64,000 nucleotides of DNA from NCBI RefSeq assembly GCF_019049675.1, contig NZ_JAFMOW010000056.1, positions 1-64,000 on the forward strand, read 5' to 3'. The notes beneath the pieces are model-generated. The model saw nothing but the letters and a program-made list of their open reading frames with translations. It made no database searches and had not been told where the DNA came from. This DNA comes from Rahnella bonaserana. Its GTDB lineage: Bacteria; Pseudomonadota; Gammaproteobacteria; Enterobacterales; Enterobacteriaceae. Both the position numbers and the translations under genes were made by a program. Shown one piece after another: positions 44,321 to 57,282 of this stretch (the stretch's first letter is position 1; the number at the start of each line of letters is the position of its first letter).

Positions 44321-44350
44321 AAAGGCGATCAAATGATCGCCTTTGTTTTT
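44321..44350. terminator. Stem-loop between yidC and mnmE
   Basis: Eleven-bp stem AAAGGCGATCA / TGATCGCCTTT with a 2-base loop. The minus-strand tail is only TTTTGC, so termination after yidC may be partial; the plus-strand side has a better T-run but no gene to end. Confidence 0.7.
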
Positions 44351-44396
44351 TATCATCAAGTTTAGCTGTCAGGACGAAATACGCCCTGACATTCAC

Positions 44397-46031
44397 TTAT
44401 GACTTTTTCTTGTCGCGGCTGTGCAGGCCACGTTTTTCCAGCCCGCGATAAATCAGCTGCTGCTGGAGAATGGTTACCAGGTTACTGACGATGTAATACA
44501 CCACCAGACCGGACGGGAACCACAGGAAGAACACGGTGAAGATGACCGGCATGAAGGTCATGATCTTCTGCTGCATCGGGTCAGTGACGGTGGTCGGCGA
44601 CATCTTCTGAATGAAGAACATCGTGATACCCATCAGAACCGGCAGAATGTAGTACGGGTCTTGCGCTGACAGGTCATGGATCCACAGGATGAATGGCGCG
44701 TGGCGCAATTCAATGGAACCAGACAGCATGTAATACAGTGCCAGGAAGATTGGCATCTGAATAACCAGCGGCAGACAACCACCCAGCGGGTTCACTTTCT
44801 CAGACTTGTACAGCGCCATCATTTCCTGACTCATGCGCTGTTTGTCATCACCGATACGTTCACGCATGGCGGCCAGTTTCGGCTGCAGCATACGCATTTT
44901 CGCCATCGACGTGTACTGAGCGCGGGTCAGTGGGTACATGATACCGCGGACAATAAAGGTGATTACGATGATTGAGAAGCCCCAGTTACCGACAAACCCT
45001 TGAATGAATTTCAACAGTTTGAACAGTGGCTGAGAGATGAACCATAACCAACCGTAGTCAACAGTCAGATCAAGGTGAGGCGCGATGGCTGCCATCTTGT
45101 CCTGAATTTCAGGGCCAACCCACAAAGTGGAAGCCACTTGTTGTTGTGCACCTGGTGCAACGGTAAACGGCGTGCCTTTGAAACCAATCGAAGAAATGCC
45201 GTTGTTGGTGCTGGTAAAGAAGGTGTTGGTATCTTTCGCAGACGGGATCCACGCAGTCGCAAAGTACTGCTGCAGCATCGCAACCCAACCGCCCTGAGTG
45301 GTGACATTCAGCACTTCGCTCTTATCGAACGCGTATTTCTGATATTTGTCATCACTTGACGAGTATGCCGCGCCGCGGAACGTGTGCAGAGCAAAGTTAT
45401 TGCTGCCGGTGTCACGGTGCTTAGGCAATTCGGTGGTTTGTTTCAGCTGACCGAACAGGGTCAGTTCAAGCGGAGCTGCTGTGGTGTTGTTGATGTTGTA
45501 TTCAACGCTCACCGCGTAAGAGCCACGTTTGATCACGAAGGTTTTGGTGTAAATCGCACCGTTTGCCGCCGTGTAAGTCATCGGAATGCGCAGTTCAGAC
45601 TGGCCTTCAGACATCGTGAAGGTATCCGAGCTGGTCTGGAACAGAGGACGTTCGCCGTTAGCCGGATTATCTGGACCGTTTTTACCTGTCAGACCGCTTT
45701 GTGCCTGATAGATGAAATTAGGAGTGGTTTCCAGTAACTGGAAAGGCTGGTCAGAGCCCAAAGTTGTCGGGTAAGCCTTCAGCAGAGCCTGCTCAATGTC
45801 GCCACCACGGGTGTTGATTGTTAATGACAGCACATCACTGTTAACTGTAATTAATTTGCCCTGTCCGCTACCAGGAACAGCCTGGTTAGCAGCATCACCG
45901 TTTGCAGTGTTCGCAGTCTGTTGCGTGGTCTGGTTGGCCGGTTGCGGAGCGTGGTCCGTTTGCCATGCCTGCCAGATCATGAAAGACACGAACAGCAGAG
46001 CGATGAGGAAAAGATTGCGTTGCGAATCCAT
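44397..46031 (-). CDS. yidC: Membrane protein insertase YidC
   Basis: Inserts and folds inner-membrane proteins alone or with SecYEG, including Fo subunits a and c encoded here. 544 residues: N-terminal membrane anchor (8-22), glutamine/threonine/asparagine-rich linker, large periplasmic beta-supersandwich domain (about 60-340), then five conserved membrane helices (about 345-535) with the hydrophilic-groove Arg in [14 protein letters not shown]. Basic C-terminus (RDKKKS). Starts 2 bp after yidD. Confidence 0.97.
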   Translation of the reverse strand: MDSQRNLFLIALLFVSFMIWQAWQTDHAPQPANQTTQQTANTANGDAANQAVPGSGQGKLITVNSDVLSLTINTRGGDIEQALLKAYPTTLGSDQPFQLLETTPNFIYQAQSGLTGKNGPDNPANGERPLFQTSSDTFTMSEGQSELRIPMTYTAANGAIYTKTFVIKRGSYAVSVEYNINNTTAAPLELTLFGQLKQTTELPKHRDTGSNNFALHTFRGAAYSSSDDKYQKYAFDKSEVLNVTTQGGWVAMLQQYFATAWIPSAKDTNTFFTSTNNGISSIGFKGTPFTVAPGAQQQVASTLWVGPEIQDKMAAIAPHLDLTVDYGWLWFISQPLFKLLKFIQGFVGNWGFSIIVITFIVRGIMYPLTRAQYTSMAKMRMLQPKLAAMRERIGDDKQRMSQEMMALYKSEKVNPLGGCLPLVIQMPIFLALYYMLSGSIELRHAPFILWIHDLSAQDPYYILPVLMGITMFFIQKMSPTTVTDPMQQKIMTFMPVIFTVFFLWFPSGLVVYYIVSNLVTILQQQLIYRGLEKRGLHSRDKKKS

Positions 46032-46033
46032 CG

Positions 46034-46291
46034 TTAGAGTTCTCTGTTATTGTCGGTTTTCGGCGGTACGGGGTCATCACCACCTGGGTTCAAAGGATGG
46101 CATTTTAATACGCGTTTCAAAGTCAACCAACTGCCTTTTAACACGCCAAAACGACCAATTGCTTCAATACCGTATTGAGAGCAGGTTGGTCGAAAGCGGC
46201 AATGTGGCCCGAGCAACGGACTGATGAACAACTGATAACCACGTATCAGTTTTATCAGGATGCGGGAGCCTGTCGGCAATGTCGACGCCAT
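46034..46291 (-). CDS. yidD: Membrane protein insertion efficiency factor YidD
   Basis: 85 residues with the family's amphipathic N-terminus and Cys-containing core [12 protein letters not shown] plus [14 protein letters not shown]. It assists YidC-dependent insertion. Overlaps the end of rnpA by 37 bp in another frame, the standard arrangement in enterobacteria. Confidence 0.95.
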   Translation of the reverse strand: MASTLPTGSRILIKLIRGYQLFISPLLGPHCRFRPTCSQYGIEAIGRFGVLKGSWLTLKRVLKCHPLNPGGDDPVPPKTDNNREL

Positions 46292-46614
46292 AATTTCTCC
46301 AACGCTTCCGTCAGCGCGCGATTATCTAAATCGGCGACACCCTTCTTGGCGACCACCACAAAATCCATCGACGGCAGCGTATGCTGATTCAACCGGAAAC
46401 TTTCGCGGGTTAGGCGTTTAATCCGATTGCGTTCATGTGCGCGTTTGACGTGTTTTTTTGCGACGGTGAGACCGATGCGGGGATGCCCCAGCTCGTTCAG
46501 GCGGCCGAGTATGGTGATTTGCGGCGTGCCAGCCCGTTGTGGCTGCTGGAAGACGAAAGTGAAATGACGGGGAGTTAACAAACGTAACTCCCTGGGAAAA
46601 GCGAGCTTAACCAC
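46255..46614 (-). CDS. rnpA: Ribonuclease P protein component RnpA
   Basis: Protein subunit of RNase P (tRNA 5' processing), 119 residues as in E. coli, from a GTG start at 46614. The RNR motif is intact in [15 protein letters not shown] (about 58-72). Lies 18 bp after rpmH and overlaps yidD. Confidence 0.97.
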   Translation of the reverse strand: MVKLAFPRELRLLTPRHFTFVFQQPQRAGTPQITILGRLNELGHPRIGLTVAKKHVKRAHERNRIKRLTRESFRLNQHTLPSMDFVVVAKKGVADLDNRALTEALEKLWRRHCRQAPAS

Positions 46615-46632
46615 TAAATAGGTTAGCTTTTA

Positions 46633-46785
<153 letters not shown>

Positions 46786-46875
46786 CTAAACTTAAATTAT
46801 TACTGATCAGTAAACGCGAAGACATTTCGGCGAAAAAACGACCGGTGCCTTTGTCGCAACATATAAAGAAGCGGG

Positions 46876-46904
46876 ATTGTAATAACTGTACAGTCCTGAG
46901 TCAA
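46876..46904 (-). promoter_or_regulatory. rpmH operon promoter
   Basis: Minus strand -35 TTGACT at 46899-46904, exactly 17 bp spacer, -10 TACAAT at 46876-46881. Near consensus, about 100 bp before rpmH. Confidence 0.88.
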
Positions 46905-47060
46905 TTTACATTGCCAGAAATGGCTCAAGTGTTTACCAGAATTGCCCGTGGTCACACCGCAATATCCATCTGGTTATGACCATCAGGAACACAGGCTTCA
47001 CACGTAGGGCTGAGGATTATACGGACTCTGCCGTAAATCGCAAGGATCCTCGGCTGATCC

Positions 47061-47069
47061 TTATCCACA
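47061..47069 (+). promoter_or_regulatory. DnaA box 1 upstream of dnaA
   Basis: Perfect TTATCCACA. Confidence 0.88.
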
Positions 47070-47197
47070 GGGCTGAGATCTTTGTCTCAATGTGATGAAA
47101 TTTAGCTCAGCGGACTCCTATTTTTTCACCACAGTGATGATTACATCGCCTATTTTAAAAAGGATCGGCTAAGCTTACCCACTTGCCGACTGCTGCC

Positions 47198-47206
47198 TGT
47201 GGATAA
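47198..47206 (-). promoter_or_regulatory. DnaA box 2 upstream of dnaA
   Basis: Perfect consensus box on the minus strand (TGTGGATAA on the plus strand). Confidence 0.88.
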
Positions 47207-47468
47207 AAAGGATCTAAACTGTCAGGAAGGGGAGGATCTCTGTGTCGGATTGCGTTATGATCCGCCATTCCGATCGCGATCCCGGCTGGGATGCTGTCGA
47301 CAAAAACCGCAAAAAGCGGTTCGCACGTGACTTTACGCCACTGACAGGGTGGTGAGAGGAATTTCCCCCTTCCCCTCATAGAGGCAGGCGGGACGTGTGC
47401 CAAAAATCATGATTTAAAAAATATCCTGATCCTTTTCTTTTTTAATACTTGTTCGAGTGGAGTCCGCC

Positions 47469-48860
47469 GTGTCACTTTCGCTTTGGCAGCAATGTCTTGC
47501 CCGTTTGCAGGATGAACTACCTGCCACAGAATTCAGTATGTGGATACGCCCCCTGCAGGCGGAACTCAACGACAATACGCTGGCGCTTTACGCCCCGAAT
47601 CGTTTTGTTCTTGATTGGGTTCGTGACAAATACTTAAACAATATTAACGGCTTGCTCAACGATTTCTGCGGGGCGGATGCGCCGTTGCTGCGTTTTGAAG
47701 TCGGCAGCAAACCGCTGATTCAACGCGTCAGCCAGCCTGTCGCGGCCAGCGTCAGTTCTCAGGCTGCACCTGCGATCCCGCGTCTGGCGCCTTCCCGTCC
47801 AAGCTGGGACAGTTCGCCTGTTCAGCCCGAGCTTTCATATCGCTCGAACGTCAATCCGAAACACACTTTTGATAACTTCGTAGAAGGTAAGTCTAACCAG
47901 CTGGCCCGCGCGGCGGCGCGTCAGGTGGCGGACAATCCGGGCGGCGCCTATAACCCGCTCTTCCTTTATGGTGGCACCGGTCTGGGTAAAACCCACTTAT
48001 TGCATGCGGTCGGCAACGGCATCATGGCGCGTAAAGCGAATGCGAAAGTGGTGTACATGCACTCAGAGCGTTTTGTGCAGGACATGGTGAAAGCCCTGCA
48101 GAACAACGCCATCGAAGAATTCAAACGTTACTACCGATCTGTCGATGCGTTGCTCATCGATGACATCCAATTCTTTGCTAATAAAGAACGTTCGCAGGAA
48201 GAGTTCTTCCACACCTTTAATGCCCTGCTGGAAGGTAATCAGCAGATCATCCTGACCTCGGATCGTTATCCAAAAGAGATCAACGGTGTTGAAGATCGTC
48301 TGAAATCGCGTTTCGGCTGGGGCCTGACGGTGGCGATCGAGCCGCCTGAATTAGAAACCCGCGTGGCGATCCTGATGAAAAAGGCCGACGAGAACGATAT
48401 CCGTCTGCCGGGCGAAGTTGCCTTCTTTATTGCTAAACGTCTGCGTTCTAATGTGCGTGAGCTCGAAGGCGCACTGAACCGCGTGATCGCCAATGCCAAC
48501 TTTACCGGTCGTGCGATCACCATCGACTTCGTTCGTGAAGCGCTGCGCGATTTGTTAGCGCTTCAGGAGAAGCTGGTCACTATCGATAATATTCAGAAAA
48601 CAGTGGCCGAATATTATAAAATCAAGGTCGCTGACCTGCTTTCCAAACGGCGCTCCCGTTCGGTAGCCCGCCCACGCCAGATGGCGATGGCGCTGGCGAA
48701 AGAGCTGACCAACCACAGCCTGCCAGAAATCGGCGATGCGTTCGGTGGTCGGGACCATACCACGGTGTTGCACGCCTGCCGAAAAATCGAGCAGTTGCGT
48801 GAAGAAAGTCACGACATCAAAGAAGATTTCTCCAACTTAATCAGAACATTATCTTCCTAG
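47469..48860 (+). CDS. dnaA: Chromosomal replication initiator DnaA
   Basis: 463 residues from a GTG start at 47469, giving the enterobacterial N-terminus [13 protein letters not shown]. Domain I (1-86), variable linker (about 87-130), AAA+ domain with Walker [10 protein letters not shown] and Walker [10 protein letters not shown], and domain IV with the DnaA signature [15 protein letters not shown] near the C-terminus. Binds the boxes in oriC, before mioC and before its own gene. dnaN follows after 4 bp. Confidence 0.98.
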   Translation: MSLSLWQQCLARLQDELPATEFSMWIRPLQAELNDNTLALYAPNRFVLDWVRDKYLNNINGLLNDFCGADAPLLRFEVGSKPLIQRVSQPVAASVSSQAAPAIPRLAPSRPSWDSSPVQPELSYRSNVNPKHTFDNFVEGKSNQLARAAARQVADNPGGAYNPLFLYGGTGLGKTHLLHAVGNGIMARKANAKVVYMHSERFVQDMVKALQNNAIEEFKRYYRSVDALLIDDIQFFANKERSQEEFFHTFNALLEGNQQIILTSDRYPKEINGVEDRLKSRFGWGLTVAIEPPELETRVAILMKKADENDIRLPGEVAFFIAKRLRSNVRELEGALNRVIANANFTGRAITIDFVREALRDLLALQEKLVTIDNIQKTVAEYYKIKVADLLSKRRSRSVARPRQMAMALAKELTNHSLPEIGDAFGGRDHTTVLHACRKIEQLREESHDIKEDFSNLIRTLSS

Positions 48861-48864
48861 CGCT

Positions 48865-49965
48865 ATGAAATTTATTGTTGAACGTGAGCATTTGCTGAAA
48901 CCACTGCAACAGGTCAGTAGCCCGCTGGGTGGACGACCAACGTTGCCTATTCTGGGTAACCTGTTATTACAGGTGACGGATGGCGCGCTGTCGCTGACCG
49001 GGACGGATTTGGAAATGGAGATGGTGGCGAAAGTCGCACTGTCTCAGCCACATGAAGCGGGTGCCACTACGGTGCCGGCGCGTAAATTCTTTGATATCTG
49101 TCGTGGATTGCCTGAAGGCGCGGAAATTTCCGTTGCTCTCGACGGTGACCGCATGCTGGTAAAATCAGGCCGCAGCCGTTTCTCGCTGTCGACCTTACCG
49201 GCCACAGATTTCCCTAATCTCGACGACTGGCAAAGCGAAGTAGAATTCACCCTGCCTCAGGCCACGTTGAAACGTCTGATCGAAGCCACGCAGTTTTCTA
49301 TGGCGCATCAGGACGTTCGTTATTATTTAAACGGCATGCTGTTCGAAACCGAAGGTGAAGAACTGCGTACTGTGGCGACCGACGGTCACCGTCTGGCCGT
49401 CTGTTCTATGCCAATCGGCCAGTCTCTGCCTTCGCATTCGGTGATCGTGCCTCGTAAAGGCGTGATGGAACTGGTGCGTCTGCTTGATGGCGGTGACACC
49501 ACATTGCAGCTGCAAATTGGCAGCAACAATATCCGTGCTCACGTCGGCGACTTCATCTTTACCTCCAAACTGGTTGACGGTCGTTTCCCTGACTATCGCC
49601 GCGTATTGCCGAAAAATCCGGACAAAACGCTGCAGGCAGGCTGCGATTTGCTGAAGCAGGCATTTGCCCGTGCAGCGATCCTGTCCAATGAAAAATTCCG
49701 CGGCGTGCGTTTGTATGTCAGCCATAACCAGCTGAAAATTACCGCGAATAACCCGGAACAGGAAGAAGCAGAAGAAATTCTGGATGTCGGCTACGAAGGC
49801 ACCGAAATGGAAATCGGCTTTAACGTCAGTTACGTGCTTGATGTGCTGAATGCGCTCAAGTGCGAAGACGTTAATCTGCTGCTGACAGACTCTGTTTCCA
49901 GCGTGCAGATCGAAGACGCTGCGAGCCAGTCGGCCGCGTACGTCGTTATGCCAATGAGGCTCTGA
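48865..49965 (+). CDS. dnaN: DNA polymerase III beta sliding clamp DnaN
   Basis: 366 residues as in E. coli, three clamp folds; dimerises into the ring that tethers polymerases. N-terminus MKFIVEREHLLKPLQQVS; C-terminus ends YVVMPMRL, the PMRL tail lining the clamp-binding pocket. Starts 4 bp after dnaA. It is separated from recF by 131 bp holding a palindromic repeat, unlike E. coli where recF follows almost directly. Confidence 0.98.
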   Translation: MKFIVEREHLLKPLQQVSSPLGGRPTLPILGNLLLQVTDGALSLTGTDLEMEMVAKVALSQPHEAGATTVPARKFFDICRGLPEGAEISVALDGDRMLVKSGRSRFSLSTLPATDFPNLDDWQSEVEFTLPQATLKRLIEATQFSMAHQDVRYYLNGMLFETEGEELRTVATDGHRLAVCSMPIGQSLPSHSVIVPRKGVMELVRLLDGGDTTLQLQIGSNNIRAHVGDFIFTSKLVDGRFPDYRRVLPKNPDKTLQAGCDLLKQAFARAAILSNEKFRGVRLYVSHNQLKITANNPEQEEAEEILDVGYEGTEMEIGFNVSYVLDVLNALKCEDVNLLLTDSVSSVQIEDAASQSAAYVVMPMRL

Positions 49966-49995
49966 TCGGGCTATCTTACTTGTCATTTTGCGATT

Positions 49996-50053
49996 GGGCA
50001 GTGCTCGCAATGCTCACGTACTTGAGTACGCTCCGCTTGTTGTGCGCTGTCCG
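49996..50053. repeat. Palindromic repeat between dnaN and recF
   Basis: Imperfect 58 bp palindrome. The perfect centre is CGTAC-TTGA-GTACG (50017-50030); the outer arms GGGCAG... and ...CTGTCC pair with mismatches. It resembles the dispersed GTACTTGAGTAC-centred intergenic elements of enterobacteria. No U-run, so not a clear terminator. Confidence 0.7.
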
Positions 50054-50096
50054 CACGCAAACTGACCGCGACGAAGACGCCCTGGAATTGGTTTAG

Positions 50097-53619
<3,523 letters not shown>

Positions 53620-53657
53620 TAATCGATATCTGATAAAGGTATGAGCTGATACAGAGT

Positions 53658-53689
53658 CCGAAGCGGGAAACCGCTTCGGGCTTTTTTTT
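53658..53689 (+). terminator. gyrB terminator
   Basis: Nine-bp stem CCGAAGCGG / CCGCTTCGG with a GAAA tetraloop and an eight-T tail. Confidence 0.95.
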
Positions 53690-53775
53690 CGTCTGTGCGA
53701 ACCCGCATTCCGGCTGGCTTTACAGCGGGTAATCGCGATAGCATTGAGCAAGATTTCTTAAACTCTGAGGATGCT

Positions 53776-54591
53776 ATGGCTATTGAATTAATTGCAATTG
53801 ATATGGACGGGACGTTGCTCAATCCGCAGCATGAAGTGACACCTGCCGTTAAAAAAGCGTTGTCAGAAGCACGGGCGAAAGGTGTGCAAATCGTTCTGGC
53901 GACCGGGCGTCCGTTCGTTGGCGTACAGCGTTATCTGATGGAACTGGATTTGCAGCAGGACGGTTGTTACTGCATTACCAATAACGGTGCGCTGGTGCAT
54001 AAGGCGAAAGATGGCAGCGTGATTGCCGAAGTAGCCCTCAAAATTGAAGATTATCACTACTTTGAACAACTGGCGCGCGAGCTGGGTGTACATTTCCATG
54101 CACTGACTAAGACCGACCTGTTTACCGCCAACCGCTTGATCAGCAAATACAGCGTGCATGAATCTTTCACCACCGGCATTCCGTTGCAATTCTGTCCGGC
54201 AGAAGAAATGGATCCGGCGCTGACCTTCCCTAAAGTCATGATGATTGATGATCCTGAACTGCTGGATCGCGCCATCAGTCAGCTTCCGGCAGAAGCCAAA
54301 GAGCGCTACACCATCATGAAAAGTTCGCCGTACTTCCTCGAAATACTGGATAAACGCGTCAATAAAGGCGAAGGCGTGAAAGTGCTGGCGGAAAAACTGG
54401 GCATCGCGCGCGAGAGCGTAATGACGCTGGGCGACCAGGAAAATGACATTGCCATGCTGGAATACGCCGGAATAGGTGTCGCGATGGGCAATGCTCTGGA
54501 TAGCGTGAAAGCTGTCAGCCAGTTCGTCACCAAAACCAACACCGAAGATGGTGTGGCGTTTGCGGTCGAGAAGTTTGTACTGAACGACTGA
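53776..54591 (+). CDS. yidA: HAD-family sugar phosphatase YidA
   Basis: Cof-type (HAD IIB) phosphatase, 271 residues from the ATG at 53776 with TGAGGA upstream. Motif I AIDMDGTLLNPQ (7-18, nucleophile Asp), motif II VLATGRP, Lys in the KGEGVKVLAEKLGI segment, motif IV TLGDQENDIAML. E. coli YidA acts on several sugar phosphates. It follows gyrB as in E. coli. yidR follows 26 bp later. Confidence 0.95.
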   Translation: MAIELIAIDMDGTLLNPQHEVTPAVKKALSEARAKGVQIVLATGRPFVGVQRYLMELDLQQDGCYCITNNGALVHKAKDGSVIAEVALKIEDYHYFEQLARELGVHFHALTKTDLFTANRLISKYSVHESFTTGIPLQFCPAEEMDPALTFPKVMMIDDPELLDRAISQLPAEAKERYTIMKSSPYFLEILDKRVNKGEGVKVLAEKLGIARESVMTLGDQENDIAMLEYAGIGVAMGNALDSVKAVSQFVTKTNTEDGVAFAVEKFVLND

Positions 54592-54617
54592 GTCGGCGGA
54601 AAAGGAACCTCGCAGCC

Positions 54618-55880
54618 ATGGAAAAACAACTCACTTCTGATGCCCGCGGGCATCAGCTGACCAACATAAATGTCTGGACGCCGGACAGCCAGTGGGTGGT
54701 GTATGACGTGCGTCCGCATGGCGGTTCTTTTACCGGCTCAACCATTGAGCGGGTGAATGTCGGGACCGGTGAGGCGGAAGTGGTTTATCTGGCGCAAGAT
54801 GGCGCACACGTGGGTGTGGTGACTGTCAGCCAGGATGAACCTGCGCGTTATGCGTTTATTCATGGCCCGGAAAATCCTGATGCCAGCTGGCAGTATGATT
54901 TCCACCATCGTCGCGGTGTTATCGTGTCTGAACCCGCACGCGAAAAGGCGGTCACGCTGGATGCGATGGATATCACTGCGCCATTTACCGCCGGAGCCCT
55001 GCGCGGCGGCACGCATGTCCACGTCTTCAGCCCGGACGGCTCGCGTCTGAGTTTCACGTATAACGACCATGTTTTACATGAACTGGATCCTGCGCTCGAC
55101 CTGCGCAATGTAGGCATCGCCATTTCCGGCTATCCCGTTACGCCAACAAAACATCACCCCCGTGAATACGACGGTACCCATTACAGCGTACTGGTCAGCG
55201 AAACAACGTCTGCTCCTCAGCCCGGCAGCAATGATATCAACCGTGCTTATGAAGAAGGCTGGATCGGGCGGGAAGGCTATGTGAAAGCCGACGGTTCACG
55301 GCAGCGCTGGGCGCTGGCCTTTATCGGCGATACGCTTTCGGCAGATGGTGAAAAGCATCCTGAAATCTTTGTGGTGGATTTGCCGCACAACGATGCGGAT
55401 TACCGGCAGGCGGGTGATAAACCTTTACCGGGAACGCCTGACACGCTGCCTGCGCCACCGGCAGGCGTGAAGCAAAGACGGATCACTTTTACTGAAAAAG
55501 GGATCGCCCTGCAACCGCGTCACTGGCTGCGCGCGTCACCGGATGGCGCAAAGATTGCGTTTCTGATGAAGGATACAAACGATGTGGTTCAGGTCTGGAC
55601 TGTGTCACCCAACGGCGGCGAACCGGTGCAGATCAGCCATTCTGACAACGGAATTCAGTCGGCATTCAGCTGGAGCCCGGACGGAAAATCGCTGGCGCTG
55701 GTCTGCGATAACAGCGTGATGCGTCTTGATATTGAAAGCGGAGAAATGCAGCGTTTAACGCAGAGAACAGAGACTGCGCCCTGTGCCGATGCGGTAGTGT
55801 ATTCTCCGGATGGCAGCAAAGTGGCGTTTATGCGCCAGTGCGGGGAATTCGCTCAGATTTTCATTACCGACGCTCAGTAA
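54618..55880 (+). CDS. yidR: DUF3748 protein YidR (TolB-like beta-propeller)
   Basis: 420 residues with several WD/TolB-type propeller strands (VWTPDSQWVVYD, HVFSPDGSRLSF, LRASPDGAKIAFL, FSWSPDGKSLALV, VYSPDGSKVAFM). No signal peptide is seen. It matches E. coli YidR; function unknown. Probably cotranscribed with yidA. The motif PGALRGGTHVHVF and HPREYDGTHYSVLVS segments are strongly conserved with E. coli. Confidence 0.9.
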   Translation: MEKQLTSDARGHQLTNINVWTPDSQWVVYDVRPHGGSFTGSTIERVNVGTGEAEVVYLAQDGAHVGVVTVSQDEPARYAFIHGPENPDASWQYDFHHRRGVIVSEPAREKAVTLDAMDITAPFTAGALRGGTHVHVFSPDGSRLSFTYNDHVLHELDPALDLRNVGIAISGYPVTPTKHHPREYDGTHYSVLVSETTSAPQPGSNDINRAYEEGWIGREGYVKADGSRQRWALAFIGDTLSADGEKHPEIFVVDLPHNDADYRQAGDKPLPGTPDTLPAPPAGVKQRRITFTEKGIALQPRHWLRASPDGAKIAFLMKDTNDVVQVWTVSPNGGEPVQISHSDNGIQSAFSWSPDGKSLALVCDNSVMRLDIESGEMQRLTQRTETAPCADAVVYSPDGSKVAFMRQCGEFAQIFITDAQ

Positions 55881-55890
55881 CGCTTTGAGT

Positions 55891-55936
55891 AAACCGGCCA
55901 GGGGAAGTGATCCCATAACGTTGGCCGGTTTTTTTA
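55891..55936 (+). terminator. Terminator after yidR
   Basis: AACCGGCCA / TGGCCGGTT stem around a 21-base loop, then seven T. It runs to within 4 bp of the convergent yidQ stop. Confidence 0.85.
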
Positions 55937-55939
55937 CGC

Positions 55940-56329
55940 TTATTTTTTATGCGTCGAAGACTTGTGACCGCGATCGGTGGTGGTCATTGGCGGAACGTGG
56001 TCGATATCCACGCCGTTGCTCAGTGCAATATTATGTTCTTCGCTGGCTCTGACGCGATCGCGTGTCGTCACTTTTCCGCTGCGGTAATAATCATACGGCA
56101 GCAATACCGTATCCAGCAGGGCGCTGAACGGCAAATCAATGAGCAACAAAGGCGTCATCGCCCAACTGGTATCATCGCTTTTCATCATATTCACATCAGC
56201 ACGTGCGCCTGAATAATATCCAGTGTCTCCCCCGGTATGGCTCATTACGCTGGAACAACCGCTCGTCGCTAAAAAAACGCATCCTGTCATCAGCGGCGTC
56301 AGTGCAAATTTCATCATGTTAGAACTCAT
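55940..56329 (-). CDS. yidQ: YceK/YidQ-family lipoprotein (DUF1375)
   Basis: 129 residues. N-terminal hydrophobic segment and a lipobox-like LATSGC, giving a lipidated Cys at about residue 25; then SSVMSHTGGDTGYYSGARAD and LLLIDLPFSALLDTVLLPYD, typical of the family. Matches E. coli YidQ in the yidR-yidQ-ibpA context. Function unknown. The start codon lacks a good Shine-Dalgarno; Met5 or Met6 could be used. Confidence 0.88.
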   Translation of the reverse strand: MSSNMMKFALTPLMTGCVFLATSGCSSVMSHTGGDTGYYSGARADVNMMKSDDTSWAMTPLLLIDLPFSALLDTVLLPYDYYRSGKVTTRDRVRASEEHNIALSNGVDIDHVPPMTTTDRGHKSSTHKK

Positions 56330-56342
56330 CTTATGCTGTCTG

Positions 56343-56380
56343 GCTGAGCTTTTAAGTCAAAGTGACTTATACCACTCAGC
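56343..56380. promoter_or_regulatory. Inverted repeat just upstream of yidQ
   Basis: Nested palindrome: inner TAAGTCA-AAG-TGACTTA (56353-56369), outer GCTGAG / CTCAGC (56343-56348, 56375-56380). It begins 14 bp before the yidQ start codon and so could be an operator or a leader hairpin of yidQ. The factor is unknown. Confidence 0.5.
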
Positions 56381-56552
56381 ACAAAAAATTAACAAAGCAA
56401 GCTGTAGCTCTGTGGCTGCGATCCCATTAAGTGTAATTACTATTTGAAATCTTGCAGGAAACTGCCTGCATTCCCTGGCTTTTCGCTTTGACCTGTCATG
56501 TATTTTGGCTGTCAGCATATAAACAAAAGCCAAATTTTTTTGTTTTTACCTG

Positions 56553-56580
56553 CTTGAAAAAATCCCTTTCGTCTCCATTT
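56553..56580 (+). promoter_or_regulatory. Heat-shock (sigma-32) promoter of ibpA
   Basis: CTTGAAA -35 at 56553-56559, a 13 bp spacer and CTCCATTT at 56573-56580, close to the sigma-32 consensus (CTTGAAA, CCCCATnT). It leaves a 5' leader of about 130 bases. Confidence 0.88.
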
Positions 56581-56686
56581 TTACTGTACGACGCAGGAAG
56601 AGATACGCCGCAAGGGATCTTGACTCATGATTTACGATAAAACGTTGAATGCGTCGCTGGCCTGTCCGAATGGAAGGCTTTTACAG

Positions 56687-56707
56687 ACACTCGCTGAATA
56701 TCAGGAG
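56687..56707 (+). ncRNA. ROSE-type RNA thermometer before ibpA (Shine-Dalgarno hairpin)
   Basis: CUC-G-CUG pairs with CAG-GAG across a 5-base loop, leaving one bulged G opposite the Shine-Dalgarno AGGAG (56703-56707). This UCGCU/AGGAG pairing with a bulged G is the hallmark of ROSE thermometers of hsp20 genes. Melting at heat-shock temperature would free the ribosome-binding site. The preceding leader (from about 56587) can form further stems. Confidence 0.85.
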
Positions 56708-56715
56708 AAGTAGCA

Positions 56716-57126
56716 ATGCGCAATTTTGATTTATCCCCGTTATACCGTTCTGCCATTGGCTTTGACCGCTTATTTAATCTTATCGAATCGGGTCAGAATC
56801 AGGGCGGCGGCTATCCCCCATATAATGTCGAGCTGGTTGACGAGAACCATTACCGGATTGCTATCGCGGTCGCGGGTTTTGCTGAGTCAGAGCTGGACAT
56901 CACTGCGCATGACAACATGCTGCTGGTCAAAGGTGCGCATGCACCGACTGAAACCGACCGCACTTATTTATATCAGGGTATCGCGGAACGTAATTTCGAG
57001 CGCAAATTCCAGCTGGCCGAACATATCCAGATAAAAGCCGCCAATCTGTCGAACGGTTTGCTGTATATCGATCTGGAACGCATCGTTCCTGAAACGTCCA
57101 AACCGCGGCGTATCGAAATCCGCTAA
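56716..57126 (+). CDS. ibpA: Small heat-shock protein IbpA
   Basis: ATP-independent holdase that coats aggregates and passes clients to DnaK/ClpB. 136 residues: N-terminal arm [20 protein letters not shown], alpha-crystallin domain (about 35-125, [19 protein letters not shown] to [13 protein letters not shown]) and a C-terminal extension with the IEI-type motif (RRIEIR). Controlled at transcription (sigma-32) and translation (ROSE). Confidence 0.96.
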   Translation: MRNFDLSPLYRSAIGFDRLFNLIESGQNQGGGYPPYNVELVDENHYRIAIAVAGFAESELDITAHDNMLLVKGAHAPTETDRTYLYQGIAERNFERKFQLAEHIQIKAANLSNGLLYIDLERIVPETSKPRRIEIR

Positions 57127-57252
57127 TTTGTCGGCAATAAGTGCCGGCAATAAGTCACCGGCGGCCATCGTTATTGACCGTCAGAAAATGAAAAAGTTTC
57201 GGCTCGCCGTCAGGGAGCTGCACCGTCACATCCCTACAGGATGACGGAATGT

Positions 57253-57275
57253 TAAATCTCGCTTCAAAGAAGGAG
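57253..57275 (+). ncRNA. ROSE-type RNA thermometer before ibpB (Shine-Dalgarno hairpin)
   Basis: CUC-G-CUUC pairs with GAAG-GAG over an AAA loop, again with one bulged G opposite the Shine-Dalgarno AGGAG (57271-57275). It is the same architecture as before ibpA, in the 156 bp ibpA-ibpB gap. Confidence 0.8.
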
Positions 57276-57282
57276 TTATACC

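Larger units (their letters stand above)
46905..47468 (+). other. dnaA control region
   Basis: 564 bp between the rpmH promoter and dnaA. It contains two perfect DnaA boxes (47061-47069 TTATCCACA and 47198-47206 TGTGGATAA, opposite orientation, 137 bp apart) and several GATC sites (for example 47045, 47057, 47076, 47163), as expected for DnaA autoregulation and SeqA sequestration. A TATGAT near 47255 is a possible -10. No gene is supported here. Confidence 0.8.

Noticed and set aside
49327-50010. 227-codon minus-strand frame opposite dnaN
   Set aside because: Antisense shadow of dnaN running into the palindromic repeat.
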